This document shows positions 1 to 6,652 of a stretch of DNA of 7,068 nucleotides, one piece after another (position 1 is the first letter of the stretch; every line of letters starts with the position of its first letter). Below the pieces are notes generated by a model. It saw only the letters and a program-made list of their open reading frames with translations. It ran no database searches and was not told the DNA's origin. The translations under genes and the position numbers were made by a program. Source of the stretch: Promethearchaeota archaeon (GTDB lineage Archaea; Asgardarchaeota; Lokiarchaeia; Sigynarchaeales; SOKP01). The stretch lies in the NCBI GenBank assembly GCA_014729315.1, contig WJKD01000939.1, positions 1 to 7,068 on the forward strand. The letters run 5' to 3'.

Positions 1-1
1 A

Positions 2-166
2 TCGGCTATAATACCATTAACCTACGCAAATCGTGCGATGCGAAACATTTTAACCAGAGGTCAGATGATTTTTCCCGATCTAATATTAGAACTTAGTGTG
101 CTGTTAGGAGTTGCTTGTTTAATGATAATTCTTGGAGTTGTCGCGTTTAATCGAAAACTGAAATAA
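2..166 (+). CDS. ABC-2 type transporter permease, C-terminal fragment
   Basis: Reading frame 2 is open from the window edge to a double stop (TAA TAA), giving the last 54 residues of a protein whose start lies outside the window. The fragment begins SAIIPLTYANRAMRNILTRG, which resembles the conserved segment before the last helix of ABC-2 family permeases (a P-L-x-Y-x-N-x-A-x-R pattern). It continues into one hydrophobic membrane helix (about LILELSVLLGVACLMIILGV) and ends with a short basic cytoplasmic tail (FNRKLK). Such permeases pair with an ATP-binding subunit to export drugs, lipids or polysaccharides; the substrate cannot be told from this end. The gene converges with the methyltransferase gene and is followed by a T-rich stretch. 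Family assignment rests on the short tail only, so it is moderately sure. Confidence 0.7.
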   Translation, partial: SAIIPLTYANRAMRNILTRGQMIFPDLILELSVLLGVACLMIILGVVAFNRKLK

Positions 167-172
167 TAAAAA

Positions 173-209
173 TTTTTTCTTATCTTTTTATTTGATTTGT
201 TTTTTATTT
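173..209 (+). terminator. Oligo-T terminator after the ABC permease gene
   Basis: Directly after the double stop the plus strand carries several T runs (T6 at 173-178, T5 at 185-189, T6 at 200-205) with no GC-rich hairpin. This is the usual form of intrinsic termination in archaea. The A run at 168-172 gives a short T run on the minus strand, so the same 50 bp may also end the convergent methyltransferase transcript. Confidence 0.5.
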
Positions 210-220
210 CCTTAAAACGA

Positions 221-2179
221 TTATAAATAATAACGATTTACAAGATCATTAAGTTTAGTCTCATCTATATCAAATAGTCGAAAAAATAAGTTATCTATTA
301 TATTTCTTAGCGATGGAATATCTTGAAGATCTACAGCTTTAAGTATTTTGCTCATTAATTTGTTATCTTTAACTTTTGAAATAACATCAGTAAGAGGAGG
401 CGATTTTTTGCAAATTGAGCTTTTATCAATCTCTAATCTCGATATTATAGATGATAATGTTCTAATTAAAGATATAATATTATTTTTCTTTTCAGAACTA
501 AAAAGTTGTAGGTTTGGAATAGGTAATCCATATTCAAGCTTGGTCTTACTCCTCTTAATTTTTATGTTTTTGGCTTTAAATAGGAAATAAACGAGTTTAG
601 AATTAAGATAAGCAAGCAAAAAGGGATAATCTATTGCCTTGTACTCGGATTTTGGAATAAAAAAGTAAGTGTGAGAAGTAGCGTAATAAGAAGAGCTGGT
701 ATAACCAAATATATTTCTCTTGGAGATGTATCTAAAAAATATTTTTGGAGATTTTTCGTAAAAAGGTTCGAGATAGGTTAGTTTTTTCGATTTCTTACTT
801 TTCGGTTTCTTTATATACGCCCCTCTTCTTGGAAAATAAATGTCTACAGGCTTTTCTTTAGCGTTAATTAATATTTTTTCCAAATCCTCTTTGTATTGCA
901 AAAGATAAGAAATAAGAGCGGGATAATTTCTCCTTAAGCGAATATTTCGGCTTTGATGATCAAGATCATTAAACTCCAATTTGTTGAAAAATATTGCATA
1001 ACCCATATAATTCTTCTTTTTATAGCCGTAAGGTTTAATCGCACTACTCTTATAAATTTTTTTTAATCTTTTTTTCTCTTGGTTATTTAGTTTTTTGAAT
1101 TCCTCATTTATCTTAATATAGACCTCTTCTTCTATTACCTTCAGCTCTTCGTCTTCTTTTAAAATGAATATATCGTCTTTTATAAAAATCAAGCCATTTC
1201 TTATAATAAAATAATCGCATAAAAATGATTTACGATCTTTAACAAGGCAATATCTCTCAATTTTTTTCACAATTTTTTTTATTTCAAAGGGATACAAAAG
1301 GTTCCAGTTCCCATCTTTTTCCAACTCCTGATTGCTAATCGCAGAAATATACCTTAAGATATGACTATTAGACTCATTCCCAATCAATGCTCTGAACAAT
1401 TGTTTATTAAAGTGGACATCTACAGAGCGTTTTTTTTTCCTTCCTTTCAGTTGGACGATTTCGATATTCCTATTTTTATTTTTTGTTTTTTCTTCGGGAG
1501 TTTTCTTTTGTAAAACAAATATACAATTATGTTGACCTTGTGCCCCTTTAAATAGCACTAAATTTGACAAATCAAAATATCGAGTTAGGAAACATTCCTC
1601 CAGAATATGGGGTTTTAACAATTTGATTCCTGTTTTCTTGGATTTTGTTACCCAGTAATCAGTAGTGATGAATGTTAAGTATCCCGCTGGTTTAAGCTTT
1701 TCAATTCCAAGGTGTATAAAGTAATAAAATAAATCCATATTGCCAACAAAATATCTTGAACAAAGTGGATAATTTTTGGCATATTCTTGGAATATTTCAG
1801 CATTATAATTCTGTCCCAAATAAGGAGGATTTCCTATTACTAAATCGTATTCGCTTTTCTCCTCTGAACTTAAAAAATTCTCAAATCTAAAGTCCACTTG
1901 CGGAAATTTTTTTAGTAGAATCCTTTTTAGGTTATCATCTATTTCATATGCCCTAATATTTGAATAGCCATACTCCTTGAGATATTTTAAAAATATTCCT
2001 TTACCCGCTGATGGTTCCAATACATTTAGATTTGAAAGTTTCTTTGCTTTAAAAGGAGAATCTACAGAATTTTGGATGATGTTAGTAATATTATAGACCA
2101 TAAAACGGGCGACATAATCCGGTGTAAATACTTGCCCTAATTTGAGATCAGAATTTTTATGATCAAATTTTGAAACCAT
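221..2179 (-). CDS. Eco57I/TaqI-class adenine-N6 DNA methyltransferase
   Basis: This 652-residue protein transfers a methyl group from S-adenosylmethionine to adenine N6 in DNA. Motif X (GQVFTP, residues 15-20) opens the protein. Motif I (EPSAGKG, 55-61) binds the cofactor, YEID (78-81) is motif II, and the catalytic motif IV NPPY is at 117-120. A GQHNCIFVL segment (215-223) closes the catalytic half. The C-terminal half looks like a TaqI-type target-recognition region: a segment around 318-340, a KSSAIKPYGY element (377-386), YISKRNIFGYTSSSYYATSH (484-503) and a LAYLNSKLVYFLFK-like helix (522-535). There is no N-terminal nuclease domain, so it is not a complete type IIG enzyme, and no endonuclease or BREX partner lies beside it here. 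The ATG is preceded by no clear SD site. It lies 101 bp downstream of the kinase gene and could be read with it. Its recognition sequence, and whether it is defensive or orphan, cannot be told. Confidence 0.88.
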   Translation of the reverse strand: MVSKFDHKNSDLKLGQVFTPDYVARFMVYNITNIIQNSVDSPFKAKKLSNLNVLEPSAGKGIFLKYLKEYGYSNIRAYEIDDNLKRILLKKFPQVDFRFENFLSSEEKSEYDLVIGNPPYLGQNYNAEIFQEYAKNYPLCSRYFVGNMDLFYYFIHLGIEKLKPAGYLTFITTDYWVTKSKKTGIKLLKPHILEECFLTRYFDLSNLVLFKGAQGQHNCIFVLQKKTPEEKTKNKNRNIEIVQLKGRKKKRSVDVHFNKQLFRALIGNESNSHILRYISAISNQELEKDGNWNLLYPFEIKKIVKKIERYCLVKDRKSFLCDYFIIRNGLIFIKDDIFILKEDEELKVIEEEVYIKINEEFKKLNNQEKKRLKKIYKSSAIKPYGYKKKNYMGYAIFFNKLEFNDLDHQSRNIRLRRNYPALISYLLQYKEDLEKILINAKEKPVDIYFPRRGAYIKKPKSKKSKKLTYLEPFYEKSPKIFFRYISKRNIFGYTSSSYYATSHTYFFIPKSEYKAIDYPFLLAYLNSKLVYFLFKAKNIKIKRSKTKLEYGLPIPNLQLFSSEKKNNIISLIRTLSSIISRLEIDKSSICKKSPPLTDVISKVKDNKLMSKILKAVDLQDIPSLRNIIDNLFFRLFDIDETKLNDLVNRYYL

Positions 2180-2280
2180 ATAGAAAAATATGAGTATTGA
2201 GCTCTAAAAAACTTACGATTACTAGTTTAATAATAAGGTTAAATATTAGCTAATAGAATAAAAAGATTCAAACTATGGGC

Positions 2281-3426
2281 TTACTTTAATGCAGGAATTA
2301 ATATTATAAAATTACTTCCTTGAGTATATTCTCCTTGAATTTTGTCTTCGACCCAAATGCGTCCTTTATAACTTTTAATTACTCTTTTCACTAGCGCTAA
2401 TCCAAAACCCATACCTTTTCCTCCTTTATCCTTTAGAAAACCCATATGAAAAACTTTTTCTTTCATATTATCGGGAATTCCTATTCCATTATCAATAATC
2501 TCAAATTTAAAATATTTATGGTTTTCTTCAATTATTTCTTTAATTTTTATCTGTATATTTATCTCGGTTTTATCGTTGTATTTAATCGCATTAATTAAAA
2601 TGTTCTCAAAAACATCTTGAAGTAAATTATTTGCATAAATTTGGACCGAATTTAAAGGAGTTTCAACGCTGATTCTTAATTTACTATCTTGAAAAGCCAT
2701 CTTTATGTAGTCTATTGAAGCTTTAAGTACTTCAATCGCATCTATCTCTTTAATTGAATTCTGGGTCTTATCCAACTTCGATAATTTTTGAACGTTAGAA
2801 ATTAATCTTTCTGCTCTTGAAACTTGATTTTCAATTAATTCTATTAATTCCTTATTTTTTTTTTGCTTTTTAGGATTATTCTGAAATATAGATAATAAGT
2901 CTGTAGCTGATTTAATGTTATTTAAAATGTTATTAATGTCGTGAGCGAAGAGATCTTTGTAAAAACTTGCTCGATCGTATGCGATGCGATATTTCTCTTC
3001 AGACCGTTTTAGTTTACTCTTTATTCTATTTTGCTTAGTAACATTCCTTCCTGAAATAATTATTTCTGAAATTTCTCGTGATTTCTTTCTTAATGTGGTA
3101 ATATGCCATTTAATAATTCTTTCATTTTCGTTTTTTGAAATGATTGGTGTTCTTATTCGCGATTCACTCTTATTAGAATTTTTAGAAAAAGCTTTGAATC
3201 TTTTTAACAATCTCTCCTTGTAATTGGATGGAATGACTTTTTTCAACCAATTTTGACCAATTAATTCTTCTTTAATGCATTCGAAAAGCTCACAAGCTTT
3301 TCTATTTACTCTCAATATTATTCCTTTACTATCTAATAAAAAAATAATTAAGTCTAAAGAATTGAAGATAGAATCAATCTTCTGTTTTTCATTATATGAT
3401 TCATCTTTAAATTGTGGATTGTTCAT
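2281..3426 (-). CDS. Soluble PAS-domain sensor histidine kinase
   Basis: This 381-residue kinase has no signal peptide or membrane helix, so it should sense a cytoplasmic cue. An N-terminal PAS domain spans about residues 15-130 and ends in the typical SGRNVT segment. A charged helical linker (130-157) leads to the H-box, with HDINN at 162-166, where His162 is the predicted autophosphorylation site and Asp163/Asn166 form the usual HDxxN pattern. The ATP-binding domain has the N-box (ENILINAIKY, 274-283), G1 (DNGIGIPD, 312-319) and G2 (GGKGMGFG, 335-342), so it looks active. No receiver domain is fused; the separate receiver gene lies 229 bp upstream on the same strand and is the natural candidate partner. 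The start has no SD site, and a TATA-like box sits about 35 bp upstream. The minus-strand T5 at 2260-2264 may end the transcript weakly. What the PAS domain binds is unknown. Confidence 0.9.
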   Translation of the reverse strand: MNNPQFKDESYNEKQKIDSIFNSLDLIIFLLDSKGIILRVNRKACELFECIKEELIGQNWLKKVIPSNYKERLLKRFKAFSKNSNKSESRIRTPIISKNENERIIKWHITTLRKKSREISEIIISGRNVTKQNRIKSKLKRSEEKYRIAYDRASFYKDLFAHDINNILNNIKSATDLLSIFQNNPKKQKKNKELIELIENQVSRAERLISNVQKLSKLDKTQNSIKEIDAIEVLKASIDYIKMAFQDSKLRISVETPLNSVQIYANNLLQDVFENILINAIKYNDKTEINIQIKIKEIIEENHKYFKFEIIDNGIGIPDNMKEKVFHMGFLKDKGGKGMGFGLALVKRVIKSYKGRIWVEDKIQGEYTQGSNFIILIPALK

Positions 3427-3460
3427 CGAAATTTTTTTTTACTTACAGATGTGCGATTGT

Positions 3461-3484
3461 TTAATATTTTTTGAGAATTTTCTC
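3461..3484 (-). promoter_or_regulatory. Candidate kinase promoter with adjoining palindrome
   Basis: On the minus strand an AAAAATATTAA element (3471-3461) lies about 35 bp before the kinase ATG, suiting a TATA box for a short-leader transcript. Directly upstream of it is a near-palindrome, GAGAA-TT-TTCTC on the plus strand (3473-3484), placed where a regulator could compete with the TATA/BRE-binding factors. The sequence is very AT-rich, so chance resemblance is possible. Confidence 0.3.
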
Positions 3485-3655
3485 TCTTAATTTATCAATA
3501 AAATGAATGAAGATATTCTTATTAATTTTCTAATTTACCTTATTTTTCAATATTATTACTCTTAAAAACAACGACGAGGATAGAAATCAAATTTATGTTC
3601 TAATAAGTTTTTTTGCTGATTTGATAACTTTCCTCGAAGCCTTTATTAATTTGAT

Positions 3656-4027
3656 TTAAGAATAAGAACCATTTAAGACTTTTTTAATTTCTGCCACAAG
3701 ATCTGCGAAGCTAAAAGGTTTTTCTAAAAAGCTCACCGCCCCTATGGAGAGAGCCTCGTTTTTAATAGTCTTGTCAGCGCTGGTAAAAATTATCTTTGAA
3801 TGGTTGGATATCTTTATTATTTCTTTAGTAGTTTCTACACCATTTTTTATTGGCATTCGATGGTCCATTAGGATAATATCAGGTTTTTCTTGAAAATTAA
3901 TGTAAAAATTAACTGCTTCTTCTCCGTTATTAGCAGCGCCAAGGACTTGAAATCCTGAAGTTTCTAAGATCATTCGATAAAGTCTCTGAAGGCTCATGTC
4001 GTCTTCGACGATAAATACTGTTGTAAT
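3656..4027 (-). CDS. Single-domain CheY-like response regulator, AUU start
   Basis: This is a stand-alone receiver domain of 123 residues, with no DNA-binding or enzymatic output. Starting at the first ATG (3997) would give 113 residues and remove the first beta strand and acidic pocket. The same frame runs on upstream through codons for I-T-T-V-F-I-V-E-D-D, a standard receiver N-terminus, to an in-frame TAA at 4036-4034. The only plausible initiator there is ATT (4027-4025), preceded 9 nt earlier by a strong SD site, GGAGGTG (4043-4037). In that numbering the acidic pocket is Glu8/Asp9/Asp10, the phosphoacceptor Asp55 (in LMDHRMP), the switch Thr82 (in FTSAD) and the lysine Lys103 (in EKP). 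It probably accepts phosphate from the nearby histidine kinase and acts by protein contact. It is divergent from argG. Base composition is richer in GC than the kinase gene. An ATG lost by sequencing error is the alternative to a true AUU start. Confidence 0.85.
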   Translation of the reverse strand: MTTVFIVEDDMSLQRLYRMILETSGFQVLGAANNGEEAVNFYINFQEKPDIILMDHRMPIKNGVETTKEIIKISNHSKIIFTSADKTIKNEALSIGAVSFLEKPFSFADLVAEIKKVLNGSYS

Positions 4028-4036
4028 GTTAGTTTA

Positions 4037-4043
4037 CACCTCC
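4037..4043 (-). promoter_or_regulatory. Shine-Dalgarno site setting the response regulator start
   Basis: The minus strand reads GGAGGTG here, a seven-base match to the complement of the archaeal 16S rRNA 3' tail. It lies 9 nt before ATT (4027-4025) and 39 nt before the first ATG (3997), which is too far for that ATG. It therefore supports initiation at the ATT. Confidence 0.7.
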
Positions 4044-4099
4044 AACGGCCCACGTATAAATGAAACATGCAAATTCCTAATAACACATAAATGAAGTTG

Positions 4100-4107
4100 T
4101 ATTAAAA
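4100..4107 (-). promoter_or_regulatory. Possible TATA box of the response regulator gene
   Basis: The minus strand reads TTTTAATA within an AAACTTTTAATAC context. A transcript starting about 25 nt downstream would keep the GGAGGTG site in its leader. A second TATA-like element, TTTATAC at about 4060-4054, would instead start the RNA close to the ATT and leave out the SD site, so it is less consistent with the reading of the gene. Confidence 0.3.
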
Positions 4108-4315
4108 GTTTGTATTTTTTCCTACCCCTTGACGTAAAGCTTTTCCGAGACACCTTCAAAATATAATATTCGCCAATATTCTTTTTATTCAAACTTCAGA
4201 ATTGTGTCGGTAATATATAATTTAATAAAAGACGCCATATTTAATATTTGTTATTTAACGAGAAAAGCTTGATTTTGGGTATAAGAAAAAATAAATTTTT
4301 TCATTTCTTTAGATT

Positions 4316-4332
4316 AATATATAATTTTATAA
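4316..4332 (+). promoter_or_regulatory. Possible TATA box of argG
   Basis: An AATATATAATTTTATAA stretch lies 32-48 bp before the argG ATG. A transcript starting about 25 nt after the AATATATAA part would begin near 4345 and just retain the AGGAG site at 4348-4352, which is 11 nt before the ATG. Exact box limits are uncertain in this AT-rich sequence. Confidence 0.4.
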
Positions 4333-4363
4333 TAAAAAAGGATTCTTAGGAGAAAAAACTAAT

Positions 4364-5608
4364 ATGAGTGTAATTGGACCAAAAAGCGAAAATTATGATA
4401 AAGTTCTGTTAATGTATTCGGGCGGTCTCGACACTTCGTGCATGATTAAATGGTTGCAAGAGCAATATGGTGCGGAAATCTATACTTTTACCGCAGATTT
4501 AGGCCAAGAGTTCGCTGATCCCAGTCGATTTAAATTTATCGAAGAAAAAGCCTATAAATTAGGAGCGGTTAAACATTTTACGGTTGATTGTAAAGAAACT
4601 TTCGTAAAAGATTATATTTTTCCCACTATAAAAGCAAATGGGTTATACCAAGGAATTTATCCATTAAGTACCGCAGTCGGGCGGCCACTAATAGCTATTG
4701 AGGCTGTCAAAATTGCCAAAAAAGAAAATATTCCCGTTTTAGCGCATGGTTGTACTGGAAAGGGAAACGATCAGATAAGAATAAATGTAACTGCTAAAGC
4801 TTATGCCCCTGAAATGGAAGTTCTTCAACCCCTAATTGAGTGGAATATGGGGAGGGACGATGAGATGAAATATGCAGAGCAACACGGAATTCCGATTTCT
4901 AATCAAAATAAGAAATATAGCACAGACGAAAATCTCTTCGGAAGAAGCGCAGAATGCGATGTCTTGGAAAATCCAAACATTGAACCTCCAGAAGATTCGA
5001 GAGAGTGGACTGTTGCTCCAAAAGATGCTCCCGATTACCACGAATACGTAACTATAGAATTTAGGAATGGTGTTCCAATAGGATTAAATGATAAAAGAAC
5101 GAACGGCGTAGATTTAATAGGGGAGCTCCATAAGATTGGATGTAAACATGGCGTAGGAAGGATAGAGCATATGGAAGACCGTGCTATAGGTTTAAAATCA
5201 AGAGAAACATACGAGGTTCCGGCGGCTTTAATACTAATAAAAGCGCATAAAGATCTAGAGAAATATGTATGTACTAAGCACGAGAATTCGTTTAAAACAT
5301 TGGTGGACCAAAGATGGACTGAATTGGCATACGATGGTCTTTGGGTTGATCCACTTAGGGAGGCACTAGAAGCATTTATTAACGAAATAAATCTTAAAGT
5401 TGACGGAAAAGTGAAAGTAAAATTGTTTAAAGGAAGTGCCGATGTTGTTGCACGAGAATCTCCGAATGGGCTCTACGATTTAAATTTGGCTACATATGAG
5501 ACGAAAAGTACTTTTAATCAGAAACTAAGCTATGGTTTTATCCCGTTGTTTGGGATGCCCTCGGAAATGGGCTTTATGATTAAAAGGCGAGTCAAAAAAA
5601 CTAAATAA
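4364..5608 (+). CDS. argG: Argininosuccinate synthase
   Basis: ArgG joins citrulline and aspartate at the cost of ATP (to AMP and pyrophosphate), forming argininosuccinate, the penultimate step of arginine synthesis in the cytoplasm. The 414-residue length suits the family. The N-type ATP pyrophosphatase P-loop YSGGLDTS is at 18-25, followed by ADLGQ (44-48), YPLSTAVGRPLIA (99-111), the substrate-binding HGCTGKGNDQIR (128-139) and STDENLFGRS (186-195). NGLYDLNLATY near the C-terminus is also typical. The protein is intact with no missing active-site motif. The ATG is preceded by AGGAG (4348-4352, 11-nt spacing). Argininosuccinate lyase (argH), the next enzyme, is not adjacent downstream. A T-tract after the stop and a new TATA-like box before dapA suggest argG is transcribed separately. 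Confidence 0.97.
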   Translation: MSVIGPKSENYDKVLLMYSGGLDTSCMIKWLQEQYGAEIYTFTADLGQEFADPSRFKFIEEKAYKLGAVKHFTVDCKETFVKDYIFPTIKANGLYQGIYPLSTAVGRPLIAIEAVKIAKKENIPVLAHGCTGKGNDQIRINVTAKAYAPEMEVLQPLIEWNMGRDDEMKYAEQHGIPISNQNKKYSTDENLFGRSAECDVLENPNIEPPEDSREWTVAPKDAPDYHEYVTIEFRNGVPIGLNDKRTNGVDLIGELHKIGCKHGVGRIEHMEDRAIGLKSRETYEVPAALILIKAHKDLEKYVCTKHENSFKTLVDQRWTELAYDGLWVDPLREALEAFINEINLKVDGKVKVKLFKGSADVVARESPNGLYDLNLATYETKSTFNQKLSYGFIPLFGMPSEMGFMIKRRVKKTK

Positions 5609-5613
5609 TAATC

Positions 5614-5629
5614 TCTTTTTTCTACTTTT
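5614..5629 (+). terminator. Oligo-T terminator after argG
   Basis: Six bases after the argG stop codon the plus strand reads CTTTTTTCTACTTTT, a T-rich tract without a hairpin, as expected of an archaeal intrinsic terminator. It would separate argG from the dapA transcript. Confidence 0.45.
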
Positions 5630-5646
5630 GAAGCGATTACAATAAT

Positions 5647-5655
5647 TTTTATAAG
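5647..5655 (+). promoter_or_regulatory. Possible TATA box of the dapA-dapB operon
   Basis: TTTTATAAG lies 63-71 bp before the dapA ATG. Transcription starting about 25 nt downstream would give a leader of roughly 40 nt. Together with the T-tract behind argG, it supports a separate promoter for dapA-dapB. Confidence 0.4.
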
Positions 5656-5717
5656 TAATACTTACCATAAATGTTTTAATCAATAATTGTAATTTAATTA
5701 GAAGAGTTGACGAAATT

Positions 5718-6626
5718 ATGTCGAAATTTAAAAAACTAGACAAATTGAGAAATGTCATCACAGCGATGATAACACCATTCAAAGAGGATTATTCAATCGA
5801 CGAACCAAAATATCGAGAGTTTATTCAATTTCAAATAGAAAATGGCTGTCAGTTATTAACAATGGGAACTACTGGCGAATCTGCAACATTATCTCACGCG
5901 GAACACCATCAAGCAATAGATATTACCGTCGACGAGGCGAAAAAAAGCGGAAAAGATCCTTTTGTCCTCGCTGGAACGGGTTCAAATTCAACGCAAGAAG
6001 CAATCTCTTTATCTCAATATGCCGAAAAAGCTGGTGCTGACGCCTGTCTTATCGTTGTTCCTTATTATAATAAACCAGTTCAACATTCACTTATCGAACA
6101 TTATTCCGCAATAGCAGACGCTATTGCGATTCCGATTATCTTATATAATGTACCAAGTAGGACGGTCAGAAACTTAGATCCCGAAACAGTAATTGAATTA
6201 GCACACAAAAAAGATAATATCGTTGGTATAAAAGAAGCTAGCGGAAATATCGACCAGATAACTCAGATAATAAAAGGTGTTCCAGATGACTTTATCGTTT
6301 TAAGCGGAGATGATAGCATGACTTTTCACCTTATGGCACTTGGCGGACAAGGTGTCGTTAGCGTTGCTTCAAATATTATTCCAGCAAAAGTATTTGAATT
6401 TACCGAAACTATGCTTCATGAAAATTGGGAAAGCGCTAAAAAAATGCAATTAGAATTGTACGATCTATTTAAAGTGTTGTTTGTTGAAACTAATCCAGGA
6501 CCCGTAAAGGCTGCAGCTGAAATGATGGGGATCATGAATAAACGGCTACGATTACCTATGAGTCCTCCCTTATCGGGAAGTATGGACAAAATTGAAAGTG
6601 TTCTGAAGGCATTGAATTTAATTTAA
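5718..6626 (+). CDS. dapA: 4-hydroxy-tetrahydrodipicolinate synthase
   Basis: DapA condenses pyruvate with aspartate semialdehyde, the first committed step of the diaminopimelate/lysine branch. The 302-residue protein is a complete TIM-barrel aldolase of the usual length. It has the early ITAMITPF strand (14-21), the GTTGE loop with Thr51/Thr52 (50-54), PYYNKP (115-120), YNVPSRT with Tyr143 and Arg148 (143-149), and the Schiff-base lysine Lys172 in GIKEASG (170-176). TNPGPVKAAAEMMG (258-271) is a typical DapA C-terminal motif. Related aldolases (N-acetylneuraminate lyase, KDG aldolase) share the fold, but Arg148, these motifs and the following dapB make DapA the firm choice. The SD site is weak (GAAGAG, 5701-5706). 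The T7 run at 6628-6634 just after the stop could cause partial termination before dapB. Confidence 0.95.
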   Translation: MSKFKKLDKLRNVITAMITPFKEDYSIDEPKYREFIQFQIENGCQLLTMGTTGESATLSHAEHHQAIDITVDEAKKSGKDPFVLAGTGSNSTQEAISLSQYAEKAGADACLIVVPYYNKPVQHSLIEHYSAIADAIAIPIILYNVPSRTVRNLDPETVIELAHKKDNIVGIKEASGNIDQITQIIKGVPDDFIVLSGDDSMTFHLMALGGQGVVSVASNIIPAKVFEFTETMLHENWESAKKMQLELYDLFKVLFVETNPGPVKAAAEMMGIMNKRLRLPMSPPLSGSMDKIESVLKALNLI

Positions 6627-6638
6627 ATTTTTTTAAAA

Positions 6639-6644
6639 GAGGAT
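6639..6644 (+). promoter_or_regulatory. Shine-Dalgarno site for the GTG start of dapB
   Basis: GAGGAT ends 8 nt before GTG at 6653 and 6 nt before an out-of-frame ATG at 6651. That ATG is followed by TGG and then the stop TAA, so it cannot start dapB. The in-frame ATG at 6665 is too far from this site. Confidence 0.6.
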
Positions 6645-6652
6645 TGATAAAT

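Larger units (their letters stand above)
4028..4363. other. Divergent intergenic region between receiver gene and argG
   Basis: These 336 bp hold the leader and promoter of the minus-strand receiver gene on the left and of argG on the right. I see no credible gene, tRNA or repeat array. Apart from the SD and TATA-like elements listed separately, it contains a paired AATATT-CGCC-AATATT motif (4165-4180) lying between the two presumed promoters. Confidence 0.6.

Noticed and set aside
348..590. 80-codon plus-strand ORF inside the methyltransferase gene
   Set aside because: It is antisense to the well-supported recognition half of the methyltransferase, has no recognisable family and has a low-complexity hydrophobic translation.
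2984..3223. Hydrophobic 79-codon plus-strand ORF within the kinase gene
   Set aside because: It is the reverse frame of an intact PAS/H-box coding region; the hydrophobicity comes from antisense reading of Lys/Asn/Glu-rich codons.
3275..3490. 71-codon plus-strand ORF over the kinase start
   Set aside because: It is mostly antisense to the PAS domain, has no SD site and shows no recognisable motif.
3427..3655. Possible small RNA or peptide gene between kinase and receiver genes
   Set aside because: Only very short, low-complexity ORFs (such as a 20-codon one at 3503) are present, and I see no stable structured RNA, tRNA or repeat array.
3994..4068. 24-codon minus-strand ORF starting at an ATG upstream of the receiver, considered as a frameshifted true N-terminus
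   Set aside because: A one-base shift would join it to the receiver but would add about 13 non-family residues before the normal N-terminus. The SD site fits the ATT much better.
4026..4094. 22-codon plus-strand ORF in the divergent region
   Set aside because: No SD site, no similarity recognised, and it overlaps the receiver leader on the other strand.
4832..5041. 69-codon minus-strand ORF in argG
   Set aside because: It is antisense to conserved ArgG sequence and is not a plausible protein.
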